Assembly (NCBI RefSeq): GCF_003369915.1
Contig: NW_022881625.1
Location: forward strand, 372,001-436,000
Length of the DNA: 64,000 bases
Direction: 5' to 3'
Origin: Drosophila miranda
Taxonomy: Eukaryota > Arthropoda > Insecta > Diptera > Drosophilidae
Shown here: piece by piece, positions 23,221-34,754 of the stretch
How positions within the stretch are numbered: the first letter of the stretch is position 1
Layout: every line of letters starts with the position of its first letter
Translations under genes and position numbers: made by a program
The notes under the pieces: model-generated
Databases searched by the model: none
Told to the model about the DNA's origin: nothing
The model's input: the letters and a program-made list of their open reading frames with translations, nothing else

Positions 23221-24826
23221 TTGGAAACATCTCTGCCACTGCATTGGATTAAATGACAAATGCATATCACTCGCATGCCACAACAAAAATGAACAACGGA
23301 CGCTGCCGCCATCAAAGCATTCAGAGTGCTATGTGTACCTGGAATGGAAATACACACACACACACTCACATCCATTACACTTGGGCCGCCGGACCTGTGC
23401 CGTTCGAGTTATGCGTGTCGTTGTCCGCCATTGCCCACAGCTGGTGGCCGGACCAGTGCCACTCGCTCTACATTAGGGCCACAATTGCCGACGCACACAC
23501 ACACTCACATCCATTTCACTTTGGCGGCCGGACCCGTGTCGTTAGAGGTATGTGTGTCGTGTACGCCATCGTCCTTAGTTGGTGGCCGGACCAGTGCCAC
23601 TCGCTCTACATTAGGGCCACAATTGCCGACGCACACACACACTCACATCCATTTCACTTTGGCGGCCGGACCCGTGTCGCCACAGTAATATGTGTGCCGT
23701 CTACTCCTGGCTCCCAGCTGGTGGCCGGACCAGTGCCACTGGTTCTCCAAGAGGGCAGCCAGAGCCACAACGACGACGAGGTGCTAATTGCACCTTCTTC
23801 TGACGACTTCGGACGACGCCAATTTCGACGACCAGGGGGGACGACGGGGTCGGCCGGTATGCAACGCAATGTCTTCACAAGCATTGTGTTTTGCTATGCC
23901 GGCCGATGCTCCGCTGTTTCTTGTCTTCCCTGTAATTATAGAAAAAGATATAGACATTATTTTAAATTGTGATGTTTATTGTAATATTGTAAACGTAAAT
24001 CAATTGTACCTGTTTTGTCTCGTCTTTGTTCCAGTGTAGTATCTCTTTTATTACCTGTTTTTCCGTCGTCTTCACTCCAGTCTACTACTTATCTGTATTG
24101 TTATTTCTGCAAGTGCTTGTCTCTTTTTATTTAGTATATTTCCTCTTATTTTCCACGCAAAGCACCTGCATTGTTTAACTTTTCTCTTTATCTATTCCTC
24201 AATTGACTACGTGTTGCAACACTGCACTTTCTGAATTTTCGATCTCATTTCTTTAACCCCCCCCCCCCCCCCCCCCATTGTTATTTTCGTAATTAGTGCG
24301 GTTCTCCGACACCCCACTACAAAATTATTACAATCTGTGATAAATCTTCGGCGGCAACGGTGCTGACAATTGATTATCGGTTTCAAATCGACTTTCAAAT
24401 CAGCATCAGTTGCCGCCACACCACCACTACGGCCTAAATTGAGCCAAAAATGCTAGTCTTCGCATAAAACAACTACGCCCCCTATAAACTGCCCGCCCAC
24501 ATGTGCATGCTACATTCCTAGTCGTCTGCCCTCAGCAGGCGGCAAGGGTAGTAGATGGGACTGAAGACCACATACCGCATTACAGCCAACAAAACATCAA
24601 GTTGACGAACTCACAGGGGACTGCAAATCAAATTTTAAGTTAGGGAGAATTACAAAGAAGAGACAGCATACTTTTGACAAGTATGGCCCCACTTCACTTT
24701 CTTGACTCACACCACACACACACACACACTTGCAAATGGAAAGTCGTGTCGTGAACGTTGTGGAGTCGAGACGTGTCTGAGGTTTAGTCCCTCCGTCAAA
24801 GTGCCGAATATTTTGTCCCTCTCTTT
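23221..24826 (+). other. 3' region of GAG element copy 2, truncated
   Basis: No gene. It contains three or four units of the ~140-bp repeat with GGCCGGACC cores, the T-rich block, the C20 run, and the segment with AACCGATAATCAATTG on the minus strand. Apparent open frames rich in His-Thr (HTHTHT) come from CA repeats and are not credible proteins. Confidence 0.7.
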
Positions 24827-25521
24827 TTGCCTGCAAAGAAAAAACTTGAAGGCAAAGCTAAAGGTAAAGGAAGTACTCGGTTCTGCGGCCATCGGACAGT
24901 CGTAACTCATTTCTCATTTCAGCCGGGAGTATACCGGGGGATACAGGAGCTGTGGCAACCGCGACTATGGTTCGGCGCCAAATGCCGCCGCGCGCCTGCA
25001 AGAGCAAGAGCCAGAGCGCCGCCAGGCCCAGTCTTAGTCCCAGCCGCCTGGCCAAGAAGCCCAGCCTGACGCCGACCACCGGTTCTCAGGCGCCATCGCA
25101 GACCATCGCAAAGTCGAGGCCCACCGGTCTCGAGACGATTTTTGAACGGCCCGGCAATGAGGACGACGGGCCCACCAGCAGCCATGCCGTGGCATTCGGC
25201 GAGTGCCAGCGCCGCGTCCTCGCCCTGGGTACGGGCGAAAAAAAAAGAACCCTGTCGCAGAAGAGCTGCCTGAAGGTGCGCAACACCTTGGGCGAACGCA
25301 GCACCCGGCACATGATGACACTGCGGGCGTCCCGCACTACTTTGGACAGCGTAATGCTCGGGGGCTCGGACGATGAAGGCGAGTCGGTCGGAGTCGCTCC
25401 CGCAGTCGCTCCCGTAGCTGCTCCCGAAGTCGTTCCCGCTGGAGGAAATGCCGGTACAAATCAGCCGGCACCATTCGTGCTGCGCACCAGCAGGAGGCTC
25501 AAGAGTCTGCCTCCGTTTTAG
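24827..25521 (+). pseudogene. Gene X, plus-arm copy, start codon lost
   Basis: Host gene of unknown function. A short basic exon 1 (PAKKKLEGKAK, 24827-24860) ends at a GTAAAG donor. A ~62-bp intron ends at ATTTCAG (AG 24921-24922). Exon 2 then runs to the TAG at 25519-25521. The protein is basic and Ser/Pro-rich at first (RACKSKSQSAARPSLSPS), with a conserved-looking core (GLETIFERP, SHAVAFGECQRRVLALGTG, LRASRTTLDSVMLGG) and a C-terminus RTSRRLKSLPPF. It could be a nuclear or chromatin protein by composition only; I do not recognise it. The junction with GAG copy 2 falls on the ATG, whose A is replaced, so translation cannot start normally. Confidence 0.6.
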
Positions 25522-26279
25522 ATTGTTGCACCTTCCACCCTCCAAATGAAAGAAAAAGAATAAAGAAAAGAAAAGCAAAGAAAAGAAAAACCCTCTACAG
25601 AATGTCTCTTTTGCTCTCATTGTAAATTGAAGCGCCTCTTTCGGCGGAACCTACCCCAAGAGCGGAAAGCGGAGATCAATTAGAATTGTGAACCCCAAAG
25701 CGAGCGATTGATACGATACACTCACGAGTACTCATGCCCAAGCCCGAGTACTCTGTCCAGCATCCACATCGGGGAATCAACATAAATGGGTGGCTCCGCG
25801 GACGGTGTTCCAGCAGTCGCGCTTGGGCGGTCCGAGTGAGCAGTAACGGATCTTCTGCAGAAATCAGTGCATAGATACAGTATCTGAAGGATCAAAGTGT
25901 TGAAAATCAATTAAAAGGTGATCATCCATCCCACGACAAGGAGAGGGGGCAGGGGGCGAATGGCGCCACACAGATTTCTGTACGGGCCTCTGAAAGGGAA
26001 TCGAATCGAATCGCTCCAAATTGGCGTTGGAATGTCCAATAATAAACGGTAGATTCTATTACTCGTTAACCCCGCGGGTCAATGAGAGAGAACTATGGCA
26101 AAAGATACAAAGTAGCTGCTGTACCCTTGCCACAGCCACAGATACAGATACATGCCTCTGAGAGTGTGGCAGTACTTGAATTAACCTTTGCGTGCCGTCT
26201 GTCTCTGTCCGTGTCTGTGAATAAATCGCGGGTCTTGGCTCGAGTAACACTATTCCTCCGTCCTTCGTCGTACCGATAG
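25522..26279 (+). other. Intergenic region between gene X and Mdr65-like gene
   Basis: About 760 bp with no open gene: the 3' end of X (AATAAA near 25559) and presumably the promoter and 5' UTR of the Mdr65-like gene. It is nearly identical in inverted form at 50029-50786. No core promoter motif stands out enough to call. Confidence 0.5.
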
Positions 26280-26321
26280 ATGGACGAGGCTTCTGGCACG
26301 ACGACAACCGATGGCAAGTCC
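26280..26321 (+). pseudogene. Mdr65: Mdr65-like ABC transporter, first 14 codons
   Basis: ATG 26280 starts MDEASGTTTTDGKS. The reading frame is then cut by the LTR-B element and resumes at 34577. The continuous version is seen in the inverted copy (50028 down to 49810). The joined N-terminus closely resembles Drosophila Mdr65, a P-glycoprotein-type ABC exporter, as I remember that family. Only the first exon is present, so no transporter can be made. Confidence 0.7.
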
Positions 26322-28476
26322 TGTAGTGTACCAGAGTTAAATATATATATATGTAAACAGATATATAGGCCCTCGGTATCAGCAGATGACCATGACTGAC
26401 TTAAGGACGGCGTACAAATAGGGTTGGTCGTGTGCACTCTTGCTAGGCTCGGGTCTAGCTCGCCGGATGGTCGGGGTTCTTCCTCGCCTAATTGTACTAT
26501 CGTACTCCACTACATTTAAATAGTGCACTTTACGGGAAACTATAAGTGATTATACAAAAACAAAGTAAACTGAAATACTGATAGCGCCGACACGCCAAAT
26601 AAAAGCCCTACTGAACCATTTCTATTTAGAGAGAACCTAGGTGTTGATTGCCCCTCTCTTCTGTACCCACCCTACCATGACAATGCGTTCGAGTTCTTGC
26701 ATTGTCCCTTGATGAATCCTTTACTAAGGTTTACCACATTTTATAAGATCCTGGCACGGATACTCGACAGGCCATTTTTATGATTTTAAAGATTCATTTC
26801 AATCCAAAAAGATTCATATTTTAATATAATGTGAGACTTCAATTTCAATATTCATTACGTTGCAGTTGTAGAAACACAACAATTGACTTAGCTTCTAATT
26901 TGTGGGTAATATTTCCTTAATCCTAATTATCATATAAGTTTAGTTATAAATTCATTATTTTAAAGCATGAAAACATTAGGGTATAGATATATATATATAT
27001 ATATAAACGAGAGAATAAGAATCGAAATCGTAAACCAAAGCTAGATCAGACTGGGGTGCATTATACACACTGAGCAGACGGGTTTGAATCATTATACACT
27101 GTATGCATATCTACACTTTCAAGTTAATAGGCTCTTTTGACCAAACTACTTTTTGCTGTACATAATTACTCACTCCGGCGTTATTGTCTTACGCTGATCG
27201 TTGGGCCCAATGATGTCGTAGATGTTGACCGCAGCTGTTTAAAATATGGAAATCATAAATATATAATGCATACAATACAATTACGCTACAAACACCGTCG
27301 CATAGTCATCAGTCAGTTGTTTTGGTTTTCATAATACAGACAGAAATTTAATTGTTATGCTCTATCGCGAAAATTGAACCAAAAGGTAGCAAACGAAGAC
27401 AATTTAGTGTGCATATGCACATATGTATGTAGGTATGTACGCGCGTAACATCAAAGAGGGGTGTTAATAAAGTTTCAGTTACATTACGTTAAACTGCTGA
27501 TGTTTATGCGTTGGAACTTGATAATGAATTAAATGTAAATTGGACAAAACTCGATCCTGTGCTGCTGCTTTGTAGACTGTTGACCGCCTGAAGTTGGTTA
27601 GAGGTCAACAGGTGCGATGTATATGGTTCCGGGCCGTACTGACGAATCTTCCGCCAAGCTTGTATTTAGTTATTTATGTCTGAGCAGCACTAAATATTCT
27701 TGGCGATTAAGGCTGATCTGTTCCACTTGGATCTTTGGAGATTCCGACTTGGTGGCAATATAAGGTCCAGAAAAGATGAATTATGGATGGAGTTGGAGAA
27801 ACCTCGACAACTGTTCGCCTAAGCCAGCTCCCAGGGTAGTCTTCTCGAGACTATACCGCGATGGGGCAGCTTAGGTACACCTCCCTGCAACATAGGTTAT
27901 GTCAGCACGTGCACGGCACTAATATGAAAACATACTTCTTTTCCCAAATATATCTGCACTAAATTCTTGTCATTCACTGACCACTGAACTGTACGGCACT
28001 TGTAACTATATGCTTCCAGCATATATTTGTGGAAATATATATATTTTCCGGATAGCACTATATATATGTGTGTGCAATATGTATGTTGCTCGCACTCGGA
28101 AATTTTCACGTCTTTACAGATCGATCAACTTTCTTATATTGTTCAAAGCAGTAATAGACGATGGACTGAGTAGCCAGTGCAGCAGAGCTTTTGAGCTTTT
28201 TACTAACTGTGCAATCGTATGATCCAGAACATTCGCAGCAGCATAAAACGATCGTCTAATGCACAGCATAGCTTAACTGTGCAATCGTACGATTGCCGTC
28301 TATGCTTCCCACTGTCCGTCGCTTGTATGTGTTCGTGGGCGTTCGGACTTAAGAGCGGCTAAGGCTTTGATCCAACCTTAAGAGCGGCTAAAGCTTGATC
28401 GTTCGAAATATCACTAGGGGGTCTCACGAGACGAAAGAAGATAACCAATTCCCTATATTTTGTGCTGGCTACTACA
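26322..28476 (-). repeat. LTR-B, 3' LTR of Ty3/gypsy element B
   Basis: A 2155-bp LTR, TGTAGTGTAC...GGCTACTACA on the plus strand, flanked by GTCC (26318-26321). It is almost identical to 32416-34572; I see three substitutions and a 2-bp difference in a TA microsatellite (near 27000). It contains a 16-bp palindrome GCAATCGTACGATTGC (28281-28296) and repeated AAGAGCGGCTAA motifs (near 28350-28390). The near-identity of the LTRs indicates recent insertion. The small open frames inside are not credible genes. Confidence 0.95.
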
Positions 28477-28539
28477 CCACAGATAATTATACAAGACCTG
28501 CTCGACGAATAATTATCTGAAGAACTTGATTAGGAGAGA

Positions 28540-29784
28540 TTATTTCCTGATTTGAATGTCTTTCAGATGATACACGCCGAGATATTTCTTGTTCCCATCG
28601 ACCAATTCGTAATAGTACGGACTTCGCTTTTTAATTACCTGAGCGGGAATGAACACAGGGGCTAGTTTAGAACTAAACTTTTTTATAGCACTACTTTGTG
28701 TGAAATTTCTAGCATATACCAAATCTCCAATCTTTAATTGTGTATCACGGCAGCGCAAATTGTATCTATGCGAATTTTCTTCGTGTGCCTTATTGACATT
28801 CGCTTTAGCCTGTTGCCGGATTAGCTGCAAGGAATCGGGGTTCTCCATTCTAGTATCGTCGTTCAAAAGGTCTAGTTTACGCAAGAGTGCGTAATCCTTC
28901 CCATTCAACATCATGTTTTGACCAAATGCTAGAAAATATGGAGAATACCCTGTACTCCTATGTAAGGTAGATCTCAATGAACCACTAATGGCATTTAGGT
29001 AACAGTCCCAATTGGAATGTTCGTTACCGATATAAGCTCGTATCGCAGCTATCACGGATCTGTTCAGTCGCTCGCTGGCCTTCGCTTGCGGTGAATAAAT
29101 AGCTGTGCATTTTTGTGTTATACCGAAGCTATTTAAAAATGCCTGAAAGTAGCTAGATTTAAATTGGGATCCATTGTCTGACAAGATGACTTCTGGCACC
29201 CCAAATGTATAAAAGAGAGACCCTTCCAGATATTCACAGATCTTAGGGGCTGTAAATTTCTTCAAGGGACACAGAAAATGGAACTTAGTATTGTGATCAA
29301 CAACTATGAGCAATCCTATGTTTCCCTTTTTTGTGCGGGGGTATGGTCCTAAGAGATCTATGTATAATTTCTGAAACGGCCTATCCGAAGTGAATGGTTT
29401 ACCCATAGGAGGTCTAAGAATCATATTCGGACTCTTGGTCGTGCGACAAACGGTGCATTCAGATATGTACTTGCGCGTCTGGCTAACCATGCGAGGCCAG
29501 AATAAATATCTTTTAAGCTTCTCTATGGTTTTACTCATCCCACAATGTGCGGAGCTAGGGGCGTCATGAGCTTGATATAATACGTTCGTAATTAACCCTG
29601 ACGGAACCCAAAGTTTCCATGATGCGTTCTCTTGAGACTCATCTCCCGAAGCGAATACTGTCCTTTTGAAAACTTGACCGTCTATCACTTTCAAGTCTGG
29701 GAACTTACTCTGATTCTGTTGAATACTTTCTATTAAACTCAGATACTCAGCTGATTTGAATTGATCTGAGTCTAGATCAACCAT
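28540..29784 (-). pseudogene. Integrase of element B
   Basis: Near-complete Ty3/gypsy integrase. The H-x-H/C-x2-C zinc-binding domain (HDAPSSAHCGMSKTIEKL, then CTVCRT) is followed by the catalytic core with Asp in LYIDLLGPYP, Asp in VILSDNGSQF and Glu in QAKASERLNRS, and a C-terminal domain. This frame of 414 residues has no internal stop. It is detached from RNase H by a frameshift just upstream, so it would not be made as part of Pol. In an intact element it inserts the cDNA, here making a 4-bp duplication. Confidence 0.85.
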
Positions 29785-30030
29785 GGGGTTTATTTGCGTG
29801 AGCTCCTCTATAGCCGGTTCATCCTGACGCGATAGAGTGTCAGCGACAACATTCAGTGTCCCTTTCTATGTAGGATATTAAATGTGAAACTACGCAATTT
29901 CATAGACCATCTGGCTAATCTACCCGATAAATCCTTTTGTTGCATTAACCATTTAAGTGCTGCGTGATCGGTTATGACTACGAAGTCCTGTCCCTCAATA
30001 TAAGAGCGGAATTTTTTTATTCCCTTCAGG
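29785..30030 (-). pseudogene. RNase H remnant of element B
   Basis: The minus strand reads KKFRSYIEGQDF, VITDHAALKWL and GRLARWSMKL, the end of Ty3/gypsy RNase H. A frameshift occurs around 29865-29875, near RKGH, before DTLSRQDE. Upstream the sequence passes straight into the gag tail near 30030, so protease and RT are deleted. Confidence 0.8.
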
Positions 30031-30155
30031 TAAAGGAGTAAATGAAAAATGATATGCCGTAGGCAGGGTTTCCTCTACTGTTTGTGAGCTGATCTTAGGC
30101 TCCCTTAAACTTTGGTCGTTCGTTAAACTAGTAGGTGATTCTTGCAAACTTTTTT

Positions 30156-31712
30156 CTAAGGATGTGTCTGCTTGTTGTTGTTTAACACATCCTTCTGCCG
30201 GTTTCCCGGAGGGTTACATTTGGGACATACCGGTTTGTAAGTATCTTTTGTTCCACACCCGTAGCAAAAGATCTTACGAGGACCTACACAATCGTCAAAT
30301 TTATGACCTTTGTTGTCACAGTTCCAGCAAGTTGGAACTGACTGTGAAGTACGACGTTGTATTTGACACACTTCATTATGCTCGACCAAGTCATCGAATA
30401 GCTGCTCGCTATCGTCTGGACCTGACAATTCCGATACGTATGAGCGAAGAGTCCTTTGCTTGACCGATCTTATATCGTTATAAAACTGCTCGTGCTTACG
30501 TACCTCTCGTCGTAATAACGATCTATTGGCAATCTTTAAGTGAAGAAGCTCGTGGTGAAGAGTGGGCTTGGAATTTCTAATAAGTAGATTCACAACATCT
30601 TCTTCTGTAACCGAATTTTGAAGCCTATCCACGAGATCTTCGATAGCATATTGAAAGTCATCGAAGGATTCGTTTTCGCCCTGACGACGTTTCCTAATCT
30701 TTTCCCAGATATCATAGTCGGTCTCAACATCTTCAAATCTTCTTCTAAACTCTATACAAAACGTATCCCAATTAAAGTTTGGGTAATTTCGATGGAATTT
30801 CCAGTACCAATCACTAGCTTTTCCCGCGAATAAAAGATACAAGTGATCACAAAGCAATTGATAATTGTTATAAAGATTTTGTTGCGTTAGAGAACGTACT
30901 CGATAAATAAACTCATCCATCCTCATGCAAGTTTTTGAACCATCGAATTTAATGCGCCAATTCTGCATTATACTGGAAACTTTTGCTGGTGCTACGTGTG
31001 AGCTCGAATTACTTCGATTTGCACTCGCTCTTGAAAAATCTAAAAGAACTTCTGCGTGACTATCTCGTGCTTGACCGATACCCACGTTATTTGTTTGGTT
31101 AATGTTATTGTCACCGGAAACATCGGGAGAGATATGTTCTGGTTGCGTCAGCTGGAGTGACGCTAATTGACTTTGAATCGAAGATTCAATTGTTTTGCTT
31201 AAAAATGAAGTTAGTTGTTCCATTAACTGAGCCTGTTGAATGCTTACAGCAGACTGGACGTAGTTAGCGATTTCCACTTGAGAGGTTATTGGAAGGGTTG
31301 TGTTGTTGGTTTCAGTTTCTGTTAGTGAGCGATCTAACCTGGATCGTTGAGTTGCTCTCGTATTCATACCCCTTCTAATAAACTTTTGGCCCTTTTTAGG
31401 TCGATTAGACGTTCCGTCTATTGTGCTAAAAGATTCGTTAGCACTAGTTGGTCGTGTTCCTTCGGCGTTAAGCTCGGCTGACAACGGGTTGTTAGAGAAT
31501 GTTAGTGCCAGAGCAGAACAATCTAATGAACAGGTGGGACATTTTGGGTTTGTCCTAATCTGTTCCAAAATACAAAGTTTATGGAATTTGTGTCTACACG
31601 GGGTGTTGGCTATAATCTCACTAGTTCCCAATACTTCGTTGCAAATTCCACAAAATGGTTCTGCTTCCTGCAACGCAGTTGTTATGTCATCTGTACTTCG
31701 CCTTACAGCCAT
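30156..31712 (-). CDS. Gag of element B with N-terminal RING-H2 finger
   Basis: An intact 518-codon frame with ATG at 31712. Residues ~20-65 form a RING-H2 pattern (CGIC, then CRHKFHKLC, then CPTC). A low-complexity linker follows, then a capsid-like region starting near residue 260 (MRMDEFIYRVRSL, FAGKASDWYWKFHR, EFRRRFEDVETDYDIW). Knuckles are CWNCDNKGHKFDDC and CYGCGTKDTYKPVCPKC. Gag-like sequence also continues in frame past the TAG at 30156 for about 120 bp up to the deletion, so the stop may be recent or natural. RING-H2 fingers are usually E3 ubiquitin ligase modules; such a role for this Gag is inference. Confidence 0.8.
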   Translation of the reverse strand: MAVRRSTDDITTALQEAEPFCGICNEVLGTSEIIANTPCRHKFHKLCILEQIRTNPKCPTCSLDCSALALTFSNNPLSAELNAEGTRPTSANESFSTIDGTSNRPKKGQKFIRRGMNTRATQRSRLDRSLTETETNNTTLPITSQVEIANYVQSAVSIQQAQLMEQLTSFLSKTIESSIQSQLASLQLTQPEHISPDVSGDNNINQTNNVGIGQARDSHAEVLLDFSRASANRSNSSSHVAPAKVSSIMQNWRIKFDGSKTCMRMDEFIYRVRSLTQQNLYNNYQLLCDHLYLLFAGKASDWYWKFHRNYPNFNWDTFCIEFRRRFEDVETDYDIWEKIRKRRQGENESFDDFQYAIEDLVDRLQNSVTEEDVVNLLIRNSKPTLHHELLHLKIANRSLLRREVRKHEQFYNDIRSVKQRTLRSYVSELSGPDDSEQLFDDLVEHNEVCQIQRRTSQSVPTCWNCDNKGHKFDDCVGPRKIFCYGCGTKDTYKPVCPKCNPPGNRQKDVLNNNKQTHP

Positions 31713-32415
31713 TGTATATCAGACAATATTTAAGGAATTAAAGAAAAAAAAACAATAAAAAAATTATATAAGAAGGTATTAATTGTAATAATAATGTCTG
31801 TCTTTCCCACATGCCAGAATACTTACGAAATATCTATTTGGTTTCAGTAGGCTTTTCTATTTTCGTTAATATGGACTAATTATCAGTTAATGACCTCGTG
31901 CACTGAATCATTGGACAACTATCGCGATTTGGCAATATAAAATTGTAAATCCGAATAACTCAAGATGCCTAAAGTGAAAAAGCAGGTTTGCTTTGGTCGA
32001 TCAATCCAAAATAAACTGAATTGGAACCGCTAAATCCTAAAACAATTCCTGTTTATTCTGATCACTGTATGATATTGCATAACTGTCTCTGATACTCACA
32101 ATTCGATACTGTAGGTCTGTTTTGGTCAACCAATCCGAAATAAAATGAATTGCAGTTGCTAAATCCGAAAACCGAGTCAAAGTATAAATTTTGAAATCTT
32201 TAACCTTTGTGCAATATTTTGCAAAAGAAAATGTGTCGTTGAAATTTTGATGTATTACCGGTTGAGCTTGGAGAACCAAGGCAAGATTTGCTTGTCTTAT
32301 TAAAATAAACGGCCTATATAGTAAGACACTATAAATCCAAATTTTAATATCGGCTCTGAATTGGTTTTAGATTCTAAGGCAAGTTGCCTGGCCCCAACGT
32401 TGGGCGCCATAAATG
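31713..32415 (-). other. 5' untranslated region of element B
   Basis: About 700 bp between the 5' LTR and the gag start. I see no gene. Two segments with AAACTGAATTG and CAATCCAAAATAAA-like sequence recur (near 31995-32025 and 32130-32165). The primer-binding site lies at the LTR edge. Confidence 0.6.
32391..32409 (-). other. Primer-binding site of element B (tRNA-Lys)
   Basis: The minus strand reads TGGCGCCCAACGTTGGGGC, 6 nt inside the 5' LTR edge. It equals the tRNA-Lys(CUU) complement with one extra T. The same primer is used by element A, consistent with one clade. Confidence 0.75.
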
Positions 32416-34572
32416 TGTAGTGTACCAGAGTTAAATATATATATATGTAAACAGATATATAGGCCCTCGGTATCAGCAGATGACCATGACTGACTTAAGG
32501 ACGGCGTACAAATAGGGTTGGTCGTGTGCACTCTTGCTAGGCTCGGGTCTAGCTCGCCGGATGGTCGGGGTTCTTCCTCGCCTAATTGTACTATCGTACT
32601 CCACTACATTTAAATAGTGCACTTTACGGGAAACTATAAGTGATTATACAAAAACAAAGTAAACTGAAATACTGATAGCGCCGACACGCCAAATAAAAGC
32701 CCTACTGAACCATTTCTATTTAGAGAGAACCTAGGTGTTGATTGCCCCTCTCTTCTGTACCCACCCTACCATGACAATGCGTTCGAGTTCTTGCATTGTC
32801 CCTTGATGAATCCTTTACTAAGGTTTACCACATTTTATAAGATCCTGGCACGGATACTCGACAGGCCATTTTTATGATTTTAAAGATTCATTTCAATCCA
32901 AAAAGATTCATATTTTAATATAATGTGAGACTTCAATTTCAATATTCATTACGTTGCAGTTGTAGAAACACAACAATTGACTTAGCTTCTAATTTGTGGG
33001 TAATATTTCCTTAATCCTAATTATCATATAAGTTTAGTTATAAATTCATTATTTTAAAGCATGAAAACATTAGGGTATAGATATATATATATATATATAT
33101 AAACGAGAGAATAAGAATCGAAATCGTAAACCAAAGCTAGATCAGACTGGGGTGCATTATACACACTGAGCAGACGGGTTTGAATCATTATACACTGTAT
33201 GCATATCTACACTTTCAAGTTAATAGGCTCTTTTGACCAAACTACTTTTTGCTGTACATAATTACTCACTCCGGCGTTATTGTCTTACGCTGATCGTTGG
33301 GCCCAATGATGTCGTAGATGTTGACCGCAGCTGTTTAAAATATGGAAATCATAAATATATAATGCATACAATACAATTACGCTACAAACACCGTCGCATA
33401 GTCATCAGTCAGTTGTTTTGGTTTTCATAATACAGACAGAAATTTAATTGTTATGCTCTATCGCGAAAATTGAACCAAAAGGTAGCAAACGAAGACAATT
33501 TAGTGTGCATATGCACATATGTATGTAGGTATGTACGCGCGTAACATCAAAGAGGGGTGTTAATAAAGTTTCAGTTACATTACGTTAAACTGCTGATGTT
33601 TATGCGTTGGAACTTGATAATGAATTAAATGTAAATTGGACAAAACTCGATCCTGTGCTGCTGCTTTGTAGACTGTTGACCGCCTGAAGTTGGTTAGAGG
33701 TCAACAGGTGCGATGTATATGGTTCCGGGCCGTACTGACGAATCTTCCGCCAAGCTTGTATTTAGTTATTTATGTCTGAGCAGCACTAAATATTCTTGGC
33801 GATTAAGGCTGATCTGTTCCACTTGGATCTTTGGAGATTCCGACTTGGTGGCAATATAAGGTCCAGAAAAGATGAATTATGGATGGAGTTGGAGAAACCT
33901 CGACAACTGTTCGCCTAAGCCAGCTCCCAGGGTAGTCTTCTCGAGACTATACCGCGATGGGGCAGCTTAGGTACACCTCCCTGCAACATAGGTTATGTCA
34001 GCACGTGCACGGCACTAATATGAAAACATACCTCTTTTCCCAAATATATCTGCACTAAATTCTTGTCATTCACTGACCACTGAACTGTACGGCACTTGTA
34101 ACTATATGCTTCCAGCATATATTTGTGGAAATATATATATTTTCCGGATAGCACTATATATATGTGTGTGCAATATGTATGTTGCTCGCACTCGGAAATT
34201 ATCACGTCTTTACAGATCGATCAACTTTCTTATATTGTTCAAAGCAGTAATAGACGATGGACTGAGTAGCCAGTGCAGCAGAGCTTTTGAGCTTTTTACT
34301 AACTGTGCAATCGTATGATCCAGAACATTCGCAGCAGCATAAAACGATCGTCTAATGCACAGCATAGCTTAACTGGGCAATCGTACGATTGCCGTCTATG
34401 CTTCCCACTGTCCGTCGCTTGTATGTGTTCGTGGGCGTTCGGACTTAAGAGCGGCTAAGGCTTTGATCCAACCTTAAGAGCGGCTAAAGCTTGATCGTTC
34501 GAAATATCACTAGGGGGTCTCACGAGACGAAAGAAGATAACCAATTCCCTATATTTTGTGCTGGCTACTACA
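32416..34572 (-). repeat. LTR-B, 5' LTR of Ty3/gypsy element B
   Basis: A 2157-bp LTR identical to 26322-28476 apart from about three substitutions and one TA unit. It is followed by the target duplication GTCC (34573-34576). The element is on the minus strand, with its interior at 28477-32415. Confidence 0.95.
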
Positions 34573-34576
34573 GTCC

Positions 34577-34753
34577 CTGGATGAGGCGCCGGTGGCCGCA
34601 GGACTGGAGCCCACACAGCCGATCGGCTTCCCGCAGCTCTTCCGCTTCTCCACCTGCGGGGAGATCGCGTGGCTCTTCTTTGGGTTCCTCATGTGCTGCG
34701 TCAAGGCATTGACCCTGCCCGCAGTGGTCATCATTTACAGCGAGTTCACAGCA
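34577..34753 (+). pseudogene. Mdr65: Mdr65-like ABC transporter, remainder of first coding exon
   Basis: Resumes the frame cut at 26321: LDEAPVAAGLEPTQPIG, LFRFSTCGEIAWLFFGFLMC, then ALTLPAVVIIYSEFTA, the cytosolic N-terminus and start of the first membrane segment of an ABCB transporter. It ends at a GTGAGTA donor (34754). No later Mdr65 exon follows. Instead the sequence passes after some 10-40 bp into gene Y. With its body missing and an 8.25-kb insertion in the exon, this is a broken fragment. Confidence 0.75.
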
Positions 34754-34754
34754 G

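Larger units (their letters stand above)
22590..24826 (+). mobile_element. GAG element copy 2, 3' part
   Basis: Direct continuation of the copy interrupted at 9481: the C-terminal part of gag, then the 3' region with ~140-bp repeats (about 23345-23725) and a 20-C run (24257-24276). A further internal deletion is visible at about 24733, in the CA tract. The copy stops at about 24826, just before the second C run, and joins gene X inside its start codon region. It therefore lacks the last ~350 bp of a complete GAG 3' end. Confidence 0.85.

Noticed and set aside
23253..23972. His/Thr-rich frame of 239 residues in the GAG 3' region
   Set aside because: It derives from CA repeats and the 140-bp units. 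Frames differ between copies and have no conserved start.
9482..34572. An envelope gene in the Ty3/gypsy elements
   Set aside because: No open frame lies between integrase and the 3' LTR in either element. Only about 60-75 bp remain there.
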